64,000 bases of DNA from Tupaia tana (GCA_026018925.1 JAKSZU010000020.1:42253102-42317101), one strand, 5' to 3'. Shown: positions 9,913 to 19,645, counted from the first letter of the stretch. Notes: generated by a model not told the origin, from the sequence alone. Made by a program: numbers and translations.

Positions 9913-9949
9913 TGTATTCTTTTTAAAAACAGAATAAAAATATTGAAGA

Positions 9950-10100
9950 TAGGAGGCCAGCAGGTGGCATGGTGGTTAAAGGCGCTGGACTCCCACATGA
10001 CCAACTGCGGTTCGAATCCCAGACCTGGTGGCTTGTTCTCTCGCTTTCTCTCTCTCTCTCTGTCCCTCTCTGGTCAAATAAAGTTAAATAATTTTTTTTA
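9950..10100 (+). mobile_element. SINE, type S
   Basis: GAGGCCAGCAGGTGGCATGG head, GGTTCGAATCCC B box, CTCTGGTCAAATAAAG end. Confidence 0.87.
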
Positions 10101-10125
10101 AACTTCACTAAAAAATATTGACGAG

Positions 10126-10395
10126 GGGACCAGCAGTTAGCGTAATGGCTATGTCGCTGAACTCCCACGTAGTCGACCTTGGTTTGCGTCCCGGACCCAG
10201 TGGCTTAAAACTCATGCCGGGCGCGTGTGCGTGCATGCCCAAGATCCCAAGAGGAGAATGGAGGAGAAGGGATTGCGGCGTGGCCATCCCCCCTGGAGGG
10301 TGATTTCTTGCTTTCTGTCTCTCTGTCTCTGTCTGTCTGGCGAGAGCACGCACCCTATAGCAAAAACCTCTAAAAAATATATATATATATATCTA
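10126..10395 (+). mobile_element. SINE, type L (GCGTC B-box variant)
   Basis: GGACCAGCAGTTAGCGTAATGG head, B box reads GGTTTGCGTCCCGG, CTTAAAACTCATGCC, end CCCTATAGCAAAAACC followed by an (AT)n tail at 10378-10392. Confidence 0.9.
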
Positions 10396-10408
10396 TAAAT
10401 AGACGATA

Positions 10409-10560
10409 AGGGCCAGCAGGTGGTGTGGTGGTTAAGGCACTGGACCCCTACATGGCTGACCATGGTTTGAGTCCCAGACCTGGTGCCTTGCTTTTTCACT
10501 TTCCCTTTCTCTGTCTCTGGTGAATGCATTAAAAATATGACAAAAAATTATTTTTTAAAA
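10409..10560 (+). mobile_element. SINE, type M/S
   Basis: GGGCCAGCAGGTGGTGTGG head, GGTTTGAGTCC B box, short CT run, GTGAATGCATTAAAAAT end. Confidence 0.8.
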
Positions 10561-10999
10561 GTTGAAAATGGTGATTAGCCCTGGGTATTAGGCAATAGGA
10601 TGAAGTAAGTAAGACATGCAGCTACTCTGGGTGCTCCAGCTGTCGGGCTGGGCAGTGGTTATAATAATTACAGAATTATGCTTCACAACTAACAGGTTAC
10701 CTTAAATTTTTTACAATTCTAATATTTTTAGAAGCCTGTTTCAAAATTTTATCTGACAGCAGCTTGCACGCTAGATAGAGGAAGAAAAGACTAGAAACTG
10801 GGAAACCAGTTAGGAAATATTCTTACAGATATTTGGACATGAGGTAATAAGGAACTAGATCATCAAAACCAGAACTTTATAAAGTATTTTTAGCAACAAA
10901 GCTAAAAATACAGAACTTCAAAAACAAAACTTTCTGTATGAAAAGGAAAGGTATCCTCCTGGAAATTTCAGGTGGCTTTTGTCCTTTCTTGAATGTTTG
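10561..10999. other. Intergenic, no recognised feature
   Basis: AT-rich. No exon or repeat identified. Confidence 0.5.
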
Positions 11000-11224
11000 G
11001 AGCCCAGCAGTTGGCATAATGGTTAAGGCACTGGACTCCCACATGGCCGACCGCAGTTCGAATCCCAGACCTGGCAGTTTGAGACAACACTGGCCCATGT
11101 GTGTGTGCCCTGAATCCCAAAAGGAGAATGGAGAAGGGATTGTGGCATGGCCATCCCCCCAGGGAGTGAGTTCTCACTGCCTCTGTTTCTGGCAAGTGCA
11201 TGTGCCCTATAGAAAAAATAAATG
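11000..11224 (+). mobile_element. SINE, type L
   Basis: AGCCCAGCAGTTGGCATAATGG head, GTTCGAATCCC B box, GCCCTATAGAAAAAATAAA end. Confidence 0.83.
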
Positions 11225-11331
11225 TAGTATAATCAGGAGCATAGCAAGTGGTTGTCTTAGTCCATTTTTTGCTCCTGTGACACAGTAAGTACTGCAAGTC
11301 TGAGTAGTGTATAGAGAAGACATTAATGTTA

Positions 11332-11490
11332 GACCTGGTAAGTGACACGGTGGTTAAGGCACTGGATTCCCACGTGGCCAATGATGGTTCCAGTCCCAGG
11401 CCTGGTGGCATTCTCACTTCCCTTCTCTCTATTTCTTTCTTTCTCTCTTCCTGGTCAAAATTTTTAAAAAAATAATTAATATTAAAAAAA
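11332..11490 (+). mobile_element. SINE, type S, inside the MaLR LTR
   Basis: GACCTGGTAAGTGACACGGTGG head, GGTTCCAGTCCC B box, CCTGGTCAAAATTTTT end. Confidence 0.82.
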
Positions 11491-11702
11491 AACATCTATG
11501 TCTCACAGTGCCAGGGGCTGGAAAGTATCGAGGTGCTGGCGCGACGAGAGCTGGCGCTGCACCTTCCCAGGTGGGAGGAGGGCGTGCAGGTGGGCGAGAC
11601 AGGGAGGGCGAGGCCGTCCTGTCTCAGGAGTCCCTAGTGCATTCAAGCATTAACCCAGTCTGTCACGACATAATCACCTCTTCAAGGTCCCACCTTTTTC
11701 TT

Positions 11703-11843
11703 CAGGTTTTTGCCATAGGGTATGTGCACTCTCTGGAGAGGGGTAGACAGAGAGAGGGAAAGTGAGAAGTCACTCAAATCCCCCCCGCCGGGGGATGGCC
11801 ACACCATAATCCACTTTCCATTCTCCTCTCAGGATTTCGGGTG

Positions 11844-11882
<39 letters not shown>

Positions 11883-11977
11883 CCAACATGAGTTTCAAGC
11901 CCCGGGTCCAGGACTCAAACCACAGTCAACTACACGGGAGTCCAGTGCCTTAACCACTGTGCCACCTACTGGCCCCC
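11703..11977 (-). mobile_element. SINE, type L, with (CA)n expansion
   Basis: GTTTTTGCCATAGGGTATGTG start, CCTACTGGCCCC end. Flanking CAAGGTCCCACCT / CAAGGTGCCACCT is a TSD. Contains the CA run at 11847-11880. Confidence 0.87.
11847..11880. repeat. (CA)n microsatellite
   Basis: About 17 AC units at the CpG-rich GCACGCACACACGCGC position of the SINE, a recurrent source of CA repeats in this family (also 47306, 50143). Confidence 0.95.
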
Positions 11978-12065
11978 AAGGTGCCACCTCTTAATACCAC
12001 CACCCTGGCAATTACATTTCGGTGTGAGTTTCGGAGGAGACGTTCAAATCCTAGCAGTGGTATAA

Positions 12066-13318
12066 CACATCTTTGCGCTGGGTACCATGGGGCTGAGTGG
12101 AGAAACAGACTCTACTTCTGCTCAGGGACCTGAGAGGGATGGTGACACCTGAGCTGGACTTTGGAGGATAGCCATTTGCCAAATGGAGAACGAAGGTGGC
12201 AGGCCCAGGGCCCTGCGGCAGGCCCGGCGAGGGCTAATAACAGCACACGGAGGCCTGGAGGCATATGACGTGCCCGGGCACAGTGATTCAGCCCGGACTG
12301 GCCACCGCTCAGCGGAGCGCAGCTGGGACGCAGGGAGAAGCTCTTCCTGTCCCAGAAAGGCTTTATTCTGGAGGCAGTGGGGGGCCACAGAGATTTTCAA
12401 ACAACTTCCATTTTCTAAGTTGTGTAATGCCCACAGTCTGGAGGACAGCTATGAAAGGAGAGACCAGAGACGGTTCAAAAGAGGCTCAAAAGGGGGGCCT
12501 GGGCTGTGCGGTCAGGGGAGACAGGCAGGGCCTGCGGTGCCGAAGCTCTTCCCCGCACAGGGGCCCCGACAGCCCTGTCACCGGGAAAAGCAGGCCGGGT
12601 GCAAGCATGCTCCGCTCGGTCATAACCAAGAAAACAGCAGGATGTGAGTGCTCTGGGGTTGCTTTAGTTACGGAGGCGACCGCAGCATTGGCAGAACGCA
12701 GCCTCGCAGCTCGGTGCCTTGCATCGGGCCCTGGCTCTGTCGGTGGAACCCAGGTGGCAGCCCCACTCCAGCCTGCCGGACCCCAAATGAGAGTGTGCAG
12801 AGTGCCCCAGCTCCGGGGCCACCCGCGACTGCAGTTCCCCACTCCGTCCTTGCTGAGGAGCAGTGACGACACTGCAACATCCAGCGTAGCCGCTTGCTTT
12901 TGCCAGCAGAAACCCCAGGTCCCAGGGTGGTGGCAAATCCTGCCGGGACCGCCTTGTGCAGTGGCCTCGCCTCCCTCCCCCAGCTCTCGCCTGCGCCCAG
13001 AGGCCGGGCTGGCCCGTCTCAGGCACCTGTCGACCTCACGGTGGGGGTGGGGGGGGTGCTGCTGTCAGAGGAAGCCTCCAGGCGGCCCCAGGGCTGGCTT
13101 GTAGCTTGAGCCTGTGAGCCCGGGGCCAGCAGCACACCCGGGCGGCTCTTGCATGAAGGCAGGGCAGGAACTTGCTCCATCGCCTTCATCTGTGGTCGCG
13201 AGTTTGCGTCTCTGGTGTGGAGGGAAGGCTTGGGGTCTGGCTTCTGCCTCCGGGTCGGTGTCAGGAGCATCACCACTTCGCTGCGCACAGACCAGGGCAG
13301 TCCCTCGCTTAGCTGAAC
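12066..13318. other. GC-rich intergenic DNA, no recognised gene
   Basis: Long open frames on both strands result from high GC. I found no splice-bounded conserved exon, no SINE and no known repeat here, which is unusual for this window. Confidence 0.45.
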
Positions 13319-13321
13319 TCC

Positions 13322-13466
13322 CTCCCGTCCCTCCTCACCCCTGCGCAACTCTCCCGTCCCTCCTCACCCCTGCGCACCTCTCCCGTCCCTCCTCACCCCT
13401 GCTCACCTCTCCCATCCCTCCTCACCCCTGCGCACCTCTCTCGTCCCTGCTCACCTCTGCCCACTT
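13322..13466 (+). repeat. 29-bp minisatellite, five units
   Basis: Unit beginning CGTCCCTCCTCACCCCTGCG repeats at 13326, 13355, 13384, 13413 and 13442 with few changes; the last unit is degraded. Confidence 0.9.
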
Positions 13467-14015
13467 ACTGTGGTTCTCAGGAATATCCGGGCTTGCTTGG
13501 GCCTCCGCGCTCTGCCTGGCCCGGCTCGCGTGGAAGGACTCCCAGTGCCGAGAGGCTGTGCACGTCTGCCACACCTTTCCCCAGATCTCAAGGAGCGCTC
13601 CTAGGTGTTCACACGAGCTTCCACACGCCCAGGAAAGAAGATGTGATTTAAATGTGAGTGGGGGCGGGTGACGTTCCCAAATGCCTCGGCCAGGCCCTGT
13701 TCTGGGAGCTCTGGGTCATCGGCTCTGTCCTGCTGATGACACGCAGGCTGTCCTTGCAGCCTCGAGCCCCCAGCTCCCCCCAGGCCCGGCCCAGGGCCTC
13801 CCAGCAGGGGGCGAGCAGCCTCGCCATCCCCCCGCTCCGGCCTGTGGGTAGCCCTGGGACCCCGTTCCTCCTGGACCCCGCGGTGCCTGGGCCTCGCTAG
13901 ATTACAGTCCTGAGACCCGGGATCACCCTGTCACCTGCCACTCGCCTCCCGTCTGCTGAGAATGCTTGTGCCTCTCGCTGGCTTGGTCCCCTGCAGTGAG
14001 ATGCCTGTGCCTGCG
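13467..14015. other. GC-rich intergenic DNA, no recognised feature
   Basis: No exon or named repeat identified between the two minisatellites. Confidence 0.45.
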
Positions 14016-14165
14016 CTGTCCTCGCTGTCCTCCTCGCTGTTGTCCTCACTGTCCTCGCCCTCCTCCTCGCCGTCCTCCTCGCCGTCCTCCTCGCCCTCCT
14101 CCTCGCCCTCCTCCTCGCCCTCCTCCTCGCCCTCCTCCTCGCTCCCCTCCTCACTGTCCTTGCTC
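14016..14165 (-). repeat. CTC/CCT-rich minisatellite, 12-bp period
   Basis: Tandem units such as CTCCTCGCCCTC and CTCGCTGTCCTC. On the minus strand they keep a frame rich in Glu, Gly and Asp (EEGEEEGEE type). I treat it as a simple repeat, not a gene. Confidence 0.85.
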
Positions 14166-14659
14166 TTGGCGCAGACCTGGTGAAATTCCCTCAAGAATGG
14201 CTAAGTTCGCTGTTGCACATGCCACCGCTTGTCACCAGCCTGCTGACCCTGACTGGATGAGCAGTCACCCTCACCGCGAAGCTCCCACACTAAGGGAAAC
14301 GACGTGGCGCGGCCTGCTCCCCCAGAGAGCCCTCCCCTGCCACCCGCAGCACGGCCCTGTGGTCCCCGCGGCTGAGCGCAGGCTTCGTGCTAGCTGCGAC
14401 TCAGGCTGCACCCTTGCCTTTTTTCTGCCGCCGCCTCTGGGGACCCCCAGATTGGCATCATTTCTAAATGTGTCCCCCGTTGCCATGTGGCCCACTCCGA
14501 GTTGCCATTGTCCCTATTCCCGTGAAGCAGCTGTCCTCACCCAGCCCGGCCAGAAGCGCCTCTGCCCTCTCCTCTCAGTCACACACCCCAGCCCTGGTCA
14601 CTTCCCATCACGACAGCGCCTCATCAGTATCGGCTCCACATTGTGTACCCCTATTTACC

Positions 14660-14848
14660 GGGGTGTGTGTGTGTGTGTGTGTGCGCGTGCAGACCAGAGG
14701 GAGAAGGGGAAAGCGCTCCCCACGCCCTCCTGGGGACTTGGGGCATGCACGCACGTGTACCTGGTGTGCTCCTCAAGCCGCTGGGTCTGGGGACCCAGCC
14801 GCAGCGGCCCCGTGGGACACAGCTCCCCAGACACTAGGCCAGGGGCTA
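14660..14848 (-). mobile_element. Degenerate type L SINE with (TG)n
   Basis: GGGCATGCACGCACGTGTACC and AGCCGCTGGGTCTGGGGACCC fit the reverse-strand body. TG run at 14663-14684. Head poorly preserved. Confidence 0.5.
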
Positions 14849-14925
14849 GCCGCCTCCAGCAATCACTGAAGACCTGCTACAGTCAAGACAAGTCACGGAA
14901 ATTCAGTTCCTTGATCATGGAAGTA

Positions 14926-15002
14926 TCGGTCCTCGGGAAAGTCATGGAGCATTTTTGTGCAGAAAAGGAGAAAAATACGTCATGACTTGTCTGATGACCT
15001 AA
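14926..15002 (+). mobile_element. Palindromic MITE (mariner-type ends)
   Basis: 77 bp between TA dinucleotides (14924-14925, 15003-15004). Arm GGGAAAGTCATGGAGCATTT pairs with AAATACGTCATGACTTGTC. The central loop GTGCAGAAAAGGAG is short. Confidence 0.78.
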
Positions 15003-15004
15003 TA

Positions 15005-15185
15005 TTAGTTGACTCTCCCTAATTAAGTATTAATTTAATATTTGAGTAGGTAACACTTTCCCACTGCTAAGAAATGTCTGTTAAATGGTATATGGTGAGA
15101 AGTCTCCCTCCCACCCCTCCGACCCTCCCGCCCACACAGGCAATTAAACATTCTTACCTGCTTCTTATACGTCCTTCCCATACTG
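15005..15185. other. Intergenic, no recognised feature
   Basis: AT-rich spacer ending in a C-rich stretch (CCCACCCCTCCGACCCTCCC). Confidence 0.5.
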
Positions 15186-15197
15186 CTTTTTTTTTTT

Positions 15198-15236
<39 letters not shown>

Positions 15237-15468
15237 ACAGGGCTCGTGCGCTCACCAGAAAGACAGAGAGAGACAGAGAGTCAGAAAGCGAGAAATCACC
15301 CCCTGGGGGGATGGCCACCCGCAATCCCTTCTCCTCCATTCTCCTCTGGGGATCTTTGGCACACACGCACACGTGCCCGGCGTGAGTTTAAGCCACCGGG
15401 TCCAGGACTCGAAATGCGGTCAACCACACAGGAGGCCAGTGACATAGCCATTACGCCAACTGCTGGTC
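15186..15468 (-). mobile_element. SINE, type L, long poly(T)
   Basis: Two T runs (15186-15197, 15205-15233), GCTACAGGGCTCGTGCGCTC, reversed B box GGACTCGAAATGCGG, end CAACTGCTGGTCC. Confidence 0.9.
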
Positions 15469-15562
15469 CTTCCTGTCCATGTTTCTTTATCCACTGAAAA
15501 GCAAACCCACAGGCACAGTCTAATTACCCTCCTTTACAGGAGAATTAGCGTCTACTCCCACT

Positions 15563-15811
15563 TTTCTGCAGGTTTTTGTTTTGTTGTTTTGTTTTGCCAT
15601 AGGACACATGTTCTCCATGGGAGAAACAGAGAAAGAGGGAAGGTGAGAACACACCCTCCCCAAAGGGCATGGCCACACCACAATTCCTTCTCCATTTCCC
15701 AAGAGGATTTGGGGATGCACGCACACACACTTGGCATGTTTTTCAAGCCACCAGGTCTGGGACTCAAACGTGGGATTCAGAGCCTTTAACCACCATGCCA
15801 CCTACTGGCCC
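15563..15811 (-). mobile_element. SINE, type L, old
   Basis: TTTTGCCATAGGACACATG start, CACACCACAATTCCTTCTCC module, CCTACTGGCCC end. Confidence 0.82.
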
Positions 15812-15841
15812 TGTACTTGGCTTTTTTAGTTAACAATACAT

Positions 15842-16008
15842 TTGTTTTCAAGAATTATTTTATTTAAGTTATTATTTTATTATTTTTAATTTGACCAGAA
15901 AGAGAGACAGAGAGAAGGTGAGAAAGCAAGCCACCAGGCCGAGCACTTGAACCACCATCAGCCATGTAGGAGTACTGCGCCCCAACCACCACGCCACCTG
16001 CCGGCCCC
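15842..16008 (-). mobile_element. SINE, type S
   Basis: AAGAATTATTTTATTTAAG tail, AATTTGACCAGAAAGAGAG, CCTGCCGGCCCC end. TSD TTAACAATACAT at 15829-15840 and 16009-16020. Confidence 0.9.
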
Positions 16009-16021
16009 TTAACAATACATC

Positions 16022-16198
16022 TTGGGGGCGGCAGGTGGCGTGATGGTTAAGGGTCCTGGACTCCCACAGGGCCAACCGGGGTTCGAGTTCTGGACCTGAC
16101 GGCTTGCTTTCTCACTTTCTCTCTCTCTCTCTCACTCTGTACCTCTCTGGTCAAATTAGGAAATAAATAAAGTTAAATAAAATATTTTTTAAAAAAAT
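16022..16198 (+). mobile_element. SINE, type S
   Basis: TGGGGGCGGCAGGTGGCGTG head, GGTTCGAGTTC B box, CTCTGGTCAAATTAGG end. Starts a few bases after the TSD of the preceding SINE. Confidence 0.87.
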
Positions 16199-16224
16199 AC
16201 ACCTTGAAGATCTTCTCATAATAA

Positions 16225-16471
16225 TTTTTTAAGAGAGTTTTTTTGCTATAGGGCACGTGAACTTGCTAGAGAGAGAGAGACAGAAGGCAAGAAATTATCC
16301 CCCAGGAGTGATAGCCATGCCGCAATCCCTTCTTCTCCACTCACCTCTCAAGATTTTGGGCATGCACGCACATGTACCTGGCATGATATTTAACCTGCCA
16401 GGTCTGGGACTTGAACTGTGGTGGACAATGTGGGAGTCCAGTGACAAACCACGGTGCCACCTGCTGGTCCC
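16225..16471 (-). mobile_element. SINE, type L
   Basis: GAGTTTTTTTGCTATAGGGCACG start, CACCTGCTGGTCCC end. Confidence 0.88.
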
Positions 16472-16491
16472 ACTTCTCATCATAATATATA

Positions 16492-16745
16492 CTGGGTCAT
16501 CAGAAAAGTCATGAGGCATTTTCACTATGACTTTTTTTTTTTTTAAAGAATTACTTTATTTAACTTTATTTATTCATTTATTTATTTTAATTTGACCAGA
16601 GAAGGACAGAGAGAGAGAGAATGAAAGTGAGAAAGCAAGCTGCCAGGTCCGGGACTTGAACCGCAGTCAGCCATGTGGGAGTCCAGCACCCTTCACCACC
16701 ATGCCACCTGCCGGCCCCTTCACTATGACTTTTCTGATGACTCAG
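16492..16745 (+). mobile_element. Palindromic MITE split by a SINE
   Basis: Left piece 16492-16535 (CTGGGTCATCAGAAAAGTCA ...) and right piece 16734-16745 (CTGATGACTCAG), flanked by TA at 16490-16491 and 16746-16747. Removing the SINE leaves about 56 bp of palindrome. Confidence 0.82.
16536..16718 (-). mobile_element. SINE, type S, inserted in the MITE
   Basis: T run, AAAGAATTACTTTATTTAAC, CCTGCCGGCCCC end. TSD TTCACTATGACTTTT at 16521-16535 and 16719-16733. Confidence 0.93.
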
Positions 16746-16946
16746 TAGCTTCATTATTCTATTTAATGACTGTGTGATATTTCATTTATTCTACTAAATG
16801 GGTATATTTTTTACGAGACCCTTACTGATAGATAGTTAGCTTCAAGTACTGGTATTACAAAATATACTGTGAATGACCTTATAATACCTCACTTGGCATG
16901 TACACAATTTTGTGTGTGTGGTGGGGGGAGGGCTTGGTGGGTTTTT

Positions 16947-17268
16947 TTTAAGGATTATTTATTTTATTTTATTTATCATTACTATGATTTTTTAATAATT
17001 TTATTTATTTGTTAATTTTTAATTTGACGAAAGAAAGTGAGAAAGCAAGTTGCCAGGTCCAGGATTTGAACTAGGGTCGGCACGTGAGAGTCCAGCAGCC
17101 CAATCACCATGCCACCTGCCAGCCCCAATCACTACTATTTTTAATTTGACCAGAGCAAGACAGAGAGAGAGAGAGAAAGTGAGAAAGCAAACCACCAGGT
17201 CCGAGACTCGAGCTGCGAGGGCACATGGGAGACCAGCAGCTTCTGCCACCGTGCCACCTGCCAGTGCC
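16947..17268 (-). mobile_element. Type S SINE split by another type S SINE
   Basis: Tail AAGGATTATTTATTTTATTT at 16947. The body resumes after 17126 with TTTAATTTGACCAGAGCAAG. Duplicated TCATTACTAT / TCACTACTAT marks the insertion. Confidence 0.8.
16990..17126 (-). mobile_element. Type S SINE nested in type S
   Basis: TTTTTAATAATTTTATTTATT tail, AATTTGACGAAAGAAAGTG, end CCACCTGCCAGCCCC. Confidence 0.8.
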
Positions 17269-17360
17269 TGCATGTACACAGCATTATCTGTCAGGTAAAT
17301 GACTACAAGTGAGTTGTTGAGTCCAAGACTATCCCATAATGCATTAGTAAAACAAGCTGT

Positions 17361-17471
17361 GAGCCAGCAGGTGGCATACCAGTTAAGGCCTGGACTCCCA
17401 CTATGGCAGACCACAGTTCAGCCATGTGGGAATGTCCAGAGCCTTAACTACCACGCCACCAGCTGGTCCCC
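17361..17471. mobile_element. Inverted SINE palindrome (two heads, head-out)
   Basis: 17361-17419 is a plus-strand SINE head (GAGCCAGCAGGTGGCATACC ... CCACAGTTC) that runs straight into a minus-strand head (17420-17471, GCCATGTGGGAATGTCCAG ... CACCAGCTGGTCCC). Neither half has a body or tail. Confidence 0.8.
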
Positions 17472-17584
17472 AATGAATAATTCTTTTAAAAAATCTTAGA
17501 CTGAAAACACCTTTTTTTGAAGGTATCTTTACGGTACCCACAGTAACAACTCGTGGTATTATAAAGCAGTTTACAAGGTACTTT

Positions 17585-17737
17585 TTTAAAAAACTTTATT
17601 TATTTTAATTTGATCAGAGAGGGACCGAACGAGAGAGAAAGAGAGAGAAAAGGAAAAGTGAGAAAGCAAGCCACTCAAGACTCAAACCACAGTCGGCCAT
17701 GTGGGAGTCCAACGCCCTTAACCACCCGTCGGCCCCA
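17585..17737 (-). mobile_element. SINE, type S
   Basis: AAAAAACTTTATTTATTTTAA tail, TTTGATCAGAGAGGGACCG, end ACCCGTCGGCCCC. Confidence 0.83.
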
Positions 17738-17804
17738 AGGTATTGACTTTTATCACCAAAGTAGGTATCACCAATATTATCCTCACGGAAATTTAAGAGA
17801 CCGA

Positions 17805-17945
17805 AGCCAGCAGGTGGCGTGGTGGTTAAGGCACTGGACTCCCACATGGCCGACCGCAGTTCGAGTCTGGACCTGGTGGCTTGCTTTCTCACCTTCCCTC
17901 TCTCTCTCTGGTGTCTGTGCCCTATAGCAAAACTTTAAAAAATAA
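17805..17945 (+). mobile_element. SINE, type M
   Basis: Type S head and body (AGCCAGCAGGTGGCGTGGTGG) but a type L end (GTGCCCTATAGCAAAACTTT). Confidence 0.83.
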
Positions 17946-17952
17946 CAATAAT

Positions 17953-18165
17953 GGGACCAGCAGGTGGCATGGTGGTTGAGGTGCTGGACACTCCCACATG
18001 GCTGACCACAGTTCAAATCCCGGACCTGGCAGCTTGCTTTCTCACTCTCCTCTCTCTCTCCATGTGTGTCTCTCTCTAGTTCTCTAGTCAAATTAAAATA
18101 AATGAATGAATAAATAAGATTAAATTAAAAAAAATAATAATTCTTTAAAAAAAAAATAACAATAA
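17953..18165 (+). mobile_element. SINE, type S
   Basis: GGGACCAGCAGGTGGCATGG head, GTTCAAATCCC B box, TAGTCAAATTAAAATAAATG tail. Confidence 0.85.
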
Positions 18166-18221
18166 TAAATAATATTAAGTAAATCATTCTTTTCAAAAAA
18201 CTCTTGAATGAAAGAAATCTC

Positions 18222-18399
18222 AGGGCCAGTCAGTGACATGGTGGTTAAGATGCTGGACTCCCACTTGGCTGACTGCTGTTCAAGTCCCAGACCTGGTGGT
18301 TTGCTTTCTCGCTTTCCCTTTCTCTCTCAGTCTCTCTCTGGGGAGCACATGTGTGCCATACCAAACTAAACAGTAATGATTTAAATAAATAATTTTTCA
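18222..18399 (+). mobile_element. SINE, type M
   Basis: AGGGCCAGTCAGTGACATGG head, no middle module, end GGGGAGCACATGTGTGCCATA. Confidence 0.8.
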
Positions 18400-18683
18400 A
18401 AAAAAATCAATTTGAGAGAACAGAGTGACTTCCTCACAATCATACGTTCCTAGCTGCTGGAGCCTACAGTAAAACCAGAAATTTTCATTCCGAAGTTCTC
18501 TGCTTTCTGTTTGCACAGAGCTGCCTCCCGTTGTCGCCATTTCTGAACCCTTTGCCTCTCTGGCTGAGTGTCCTCTCGCACTTTCAGACCTCCAGCTGCT
18601 CAGCTCACCTGTGTCCTGGCCCTCGTTCCTGCTTTATCAGAGAGCTGTATCCACGCTACTGGACACGCCAACTAAGTGCAACT
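18400..18683. other. Intergenic, no recognised feature
   Basis: Non-repetitive spacer with nothing identified. Confidence 0.5.
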
Positions 18684-18870
18684 GGGACCAGCAGGTGGCG
18701 TGGTGGTTAAGGCACTAGACACTCCCACATGGGCGACCACAGTTCGAGTCCTGGACCTGGTGGCTTGCTTTCTCACTTTCCGTCTCTCTCTCTCTCTGTC
18801 TCTCTCTGGTCAAATTAAAAAATAAATGAGTGGATAAATAAATAAATAAATTTATTAAAAAACAAAAAAT
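18684..18870 (+). mobile_element. SINE, type S
   Basis: GGGACCAGCAGGTGGCGTGG head, GTTCGAGTCC B box, CTGGTCAAATTAAAAAATAA tail. AGTGCAACT flanks it. Confidence 0.88.
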
Positions 18871-18931
18871 CTGAGTGCAACTAAGTAAAATTGTATCCTT
18901 GGAAGTAAAACACTATTCTATCAAGAATAGT

Positions 18932-19400
18932 TTCGGCCAGCCTCGTAGTCTAAGTAGTTAAGGGAGCTGGAAGCTTGAAAAACACACCAGGCGGCAGCAG
19001 ACGGCACAGGATTGAGGCAGCTGGATCCCATCCGTCCTACTCTGCGATTTGAGTCCCAGACCCAGTGACTCGAAAAGCACACTAGGCATGTGTACCCACA
19101 AGCCCCAAGTCCTGAGAAGAAATGGAGGAGAAGGGATTCTGGTGTGGCCATCGCCCAGAGGGTGGTTTCTCATGTCCCCTCTCTCCCTGGCGAGTACACA
19201 TGCCCTGTAGCGAACTAAATCAAACAAAACACAAAAAGCCACACGTGGGCACATGTGTGTGCGTGCCCCAAATCCCAGCAGGGCGGACAAGCTGAGGAGA
19301 AGGGGTCGCAGCGCAGCCACGCCCTCAGGGAGTCTTTCTCCCTCTCTCTGTTTGTCGTCTTCCTGGCTAGCATATGTGCCCTCTGGCAATTAAGTGGAAA
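18932..19400 (+). mobile_element. Old type L SINE split by another old type L SINE
   Basis: Outer head CGGCCAGCCTCGTAGTC (18932-18992). Outer body resumes at about 19226 with CACACGTGGGCACATGTGTG. Both copies are CpG-decayed. Confidence 0.7.
18993..19225 (+). mobile_element. Old type L SINE, nested
   Basis: GGCAGCAGACGGCACAGGATTG head, GATTTGAGTCCC B box, GAAATGGAGGAGAAGGGATTC module, GCCCTGTAGCGAAC end. Confidence 0.72.
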
Positions 19401-19410
19401 AAATGTTTCT

Positions 19411-19645
19411 GGCCAGCCATGGCAGGATGGTTAAGGTGGCCGGATCCAACATGGCTCCACCTGGTTCAAGTCCCAGACCTAGAGGCTTGAAAAACACAGC
19501 AGGCATGTGTGCAGTCATGCCCCAGATCCTGACTGGAGGAAAAGGGGGAAGGGACTGCAGTGTGACCGTGCGCTGGGGGGTGCGTTCTCATGTCTCCTCT
19601 CTCTCTCTCTGGCAAGAACTTACACCCTCTGGCAAAATTTAAAAC
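19411..19645 (+). mobile_element. SINE, type L, old
   Basis: TGGCCAGCCATGGCAGGATGG head, GGTTCAAGTCCC B box, CACCCTCTGGCAAAATTTAAA end. Confidence 0.75.

Larger units (their letters stand above)
11255..12065 (-). mobile_element. MaLR-type LTR split by two SINEs
   Basis: Left end GTCTTAGTCCATTTTTTGCTC and right part TTACATTTCGGTGTGAGTTT ... ATCCTAGCA are the two ends of a reverse-strand MaLR LTR. The middle GCATTAACCCAGTCTGTCACG and ATAATCACCTCTTCAAGG also fit. Two SINEs (11332-11490, 11703-11977) interrupt it. Old copy, no viral genes. Confidence 0.65.

Noticed and set aside
12265-13104. 279-codon plus-strand open frame
   Set aside because: Other open frames overlap on both strands at similar length, a GC effect. 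No conserved motif or splice structure.
13322-13466. CRISPR-like regular repeats
   Set aside because: No spacers between units, no cas genes, mammalian setting: a minisatellite.
13966-14985. 339-codon plus-strand open frame
   Set aside because: Runs through the CCT repeat, a degraded SINE and part of a MITE. Low-complexity Pro/Arg composition with no recognisable domain.
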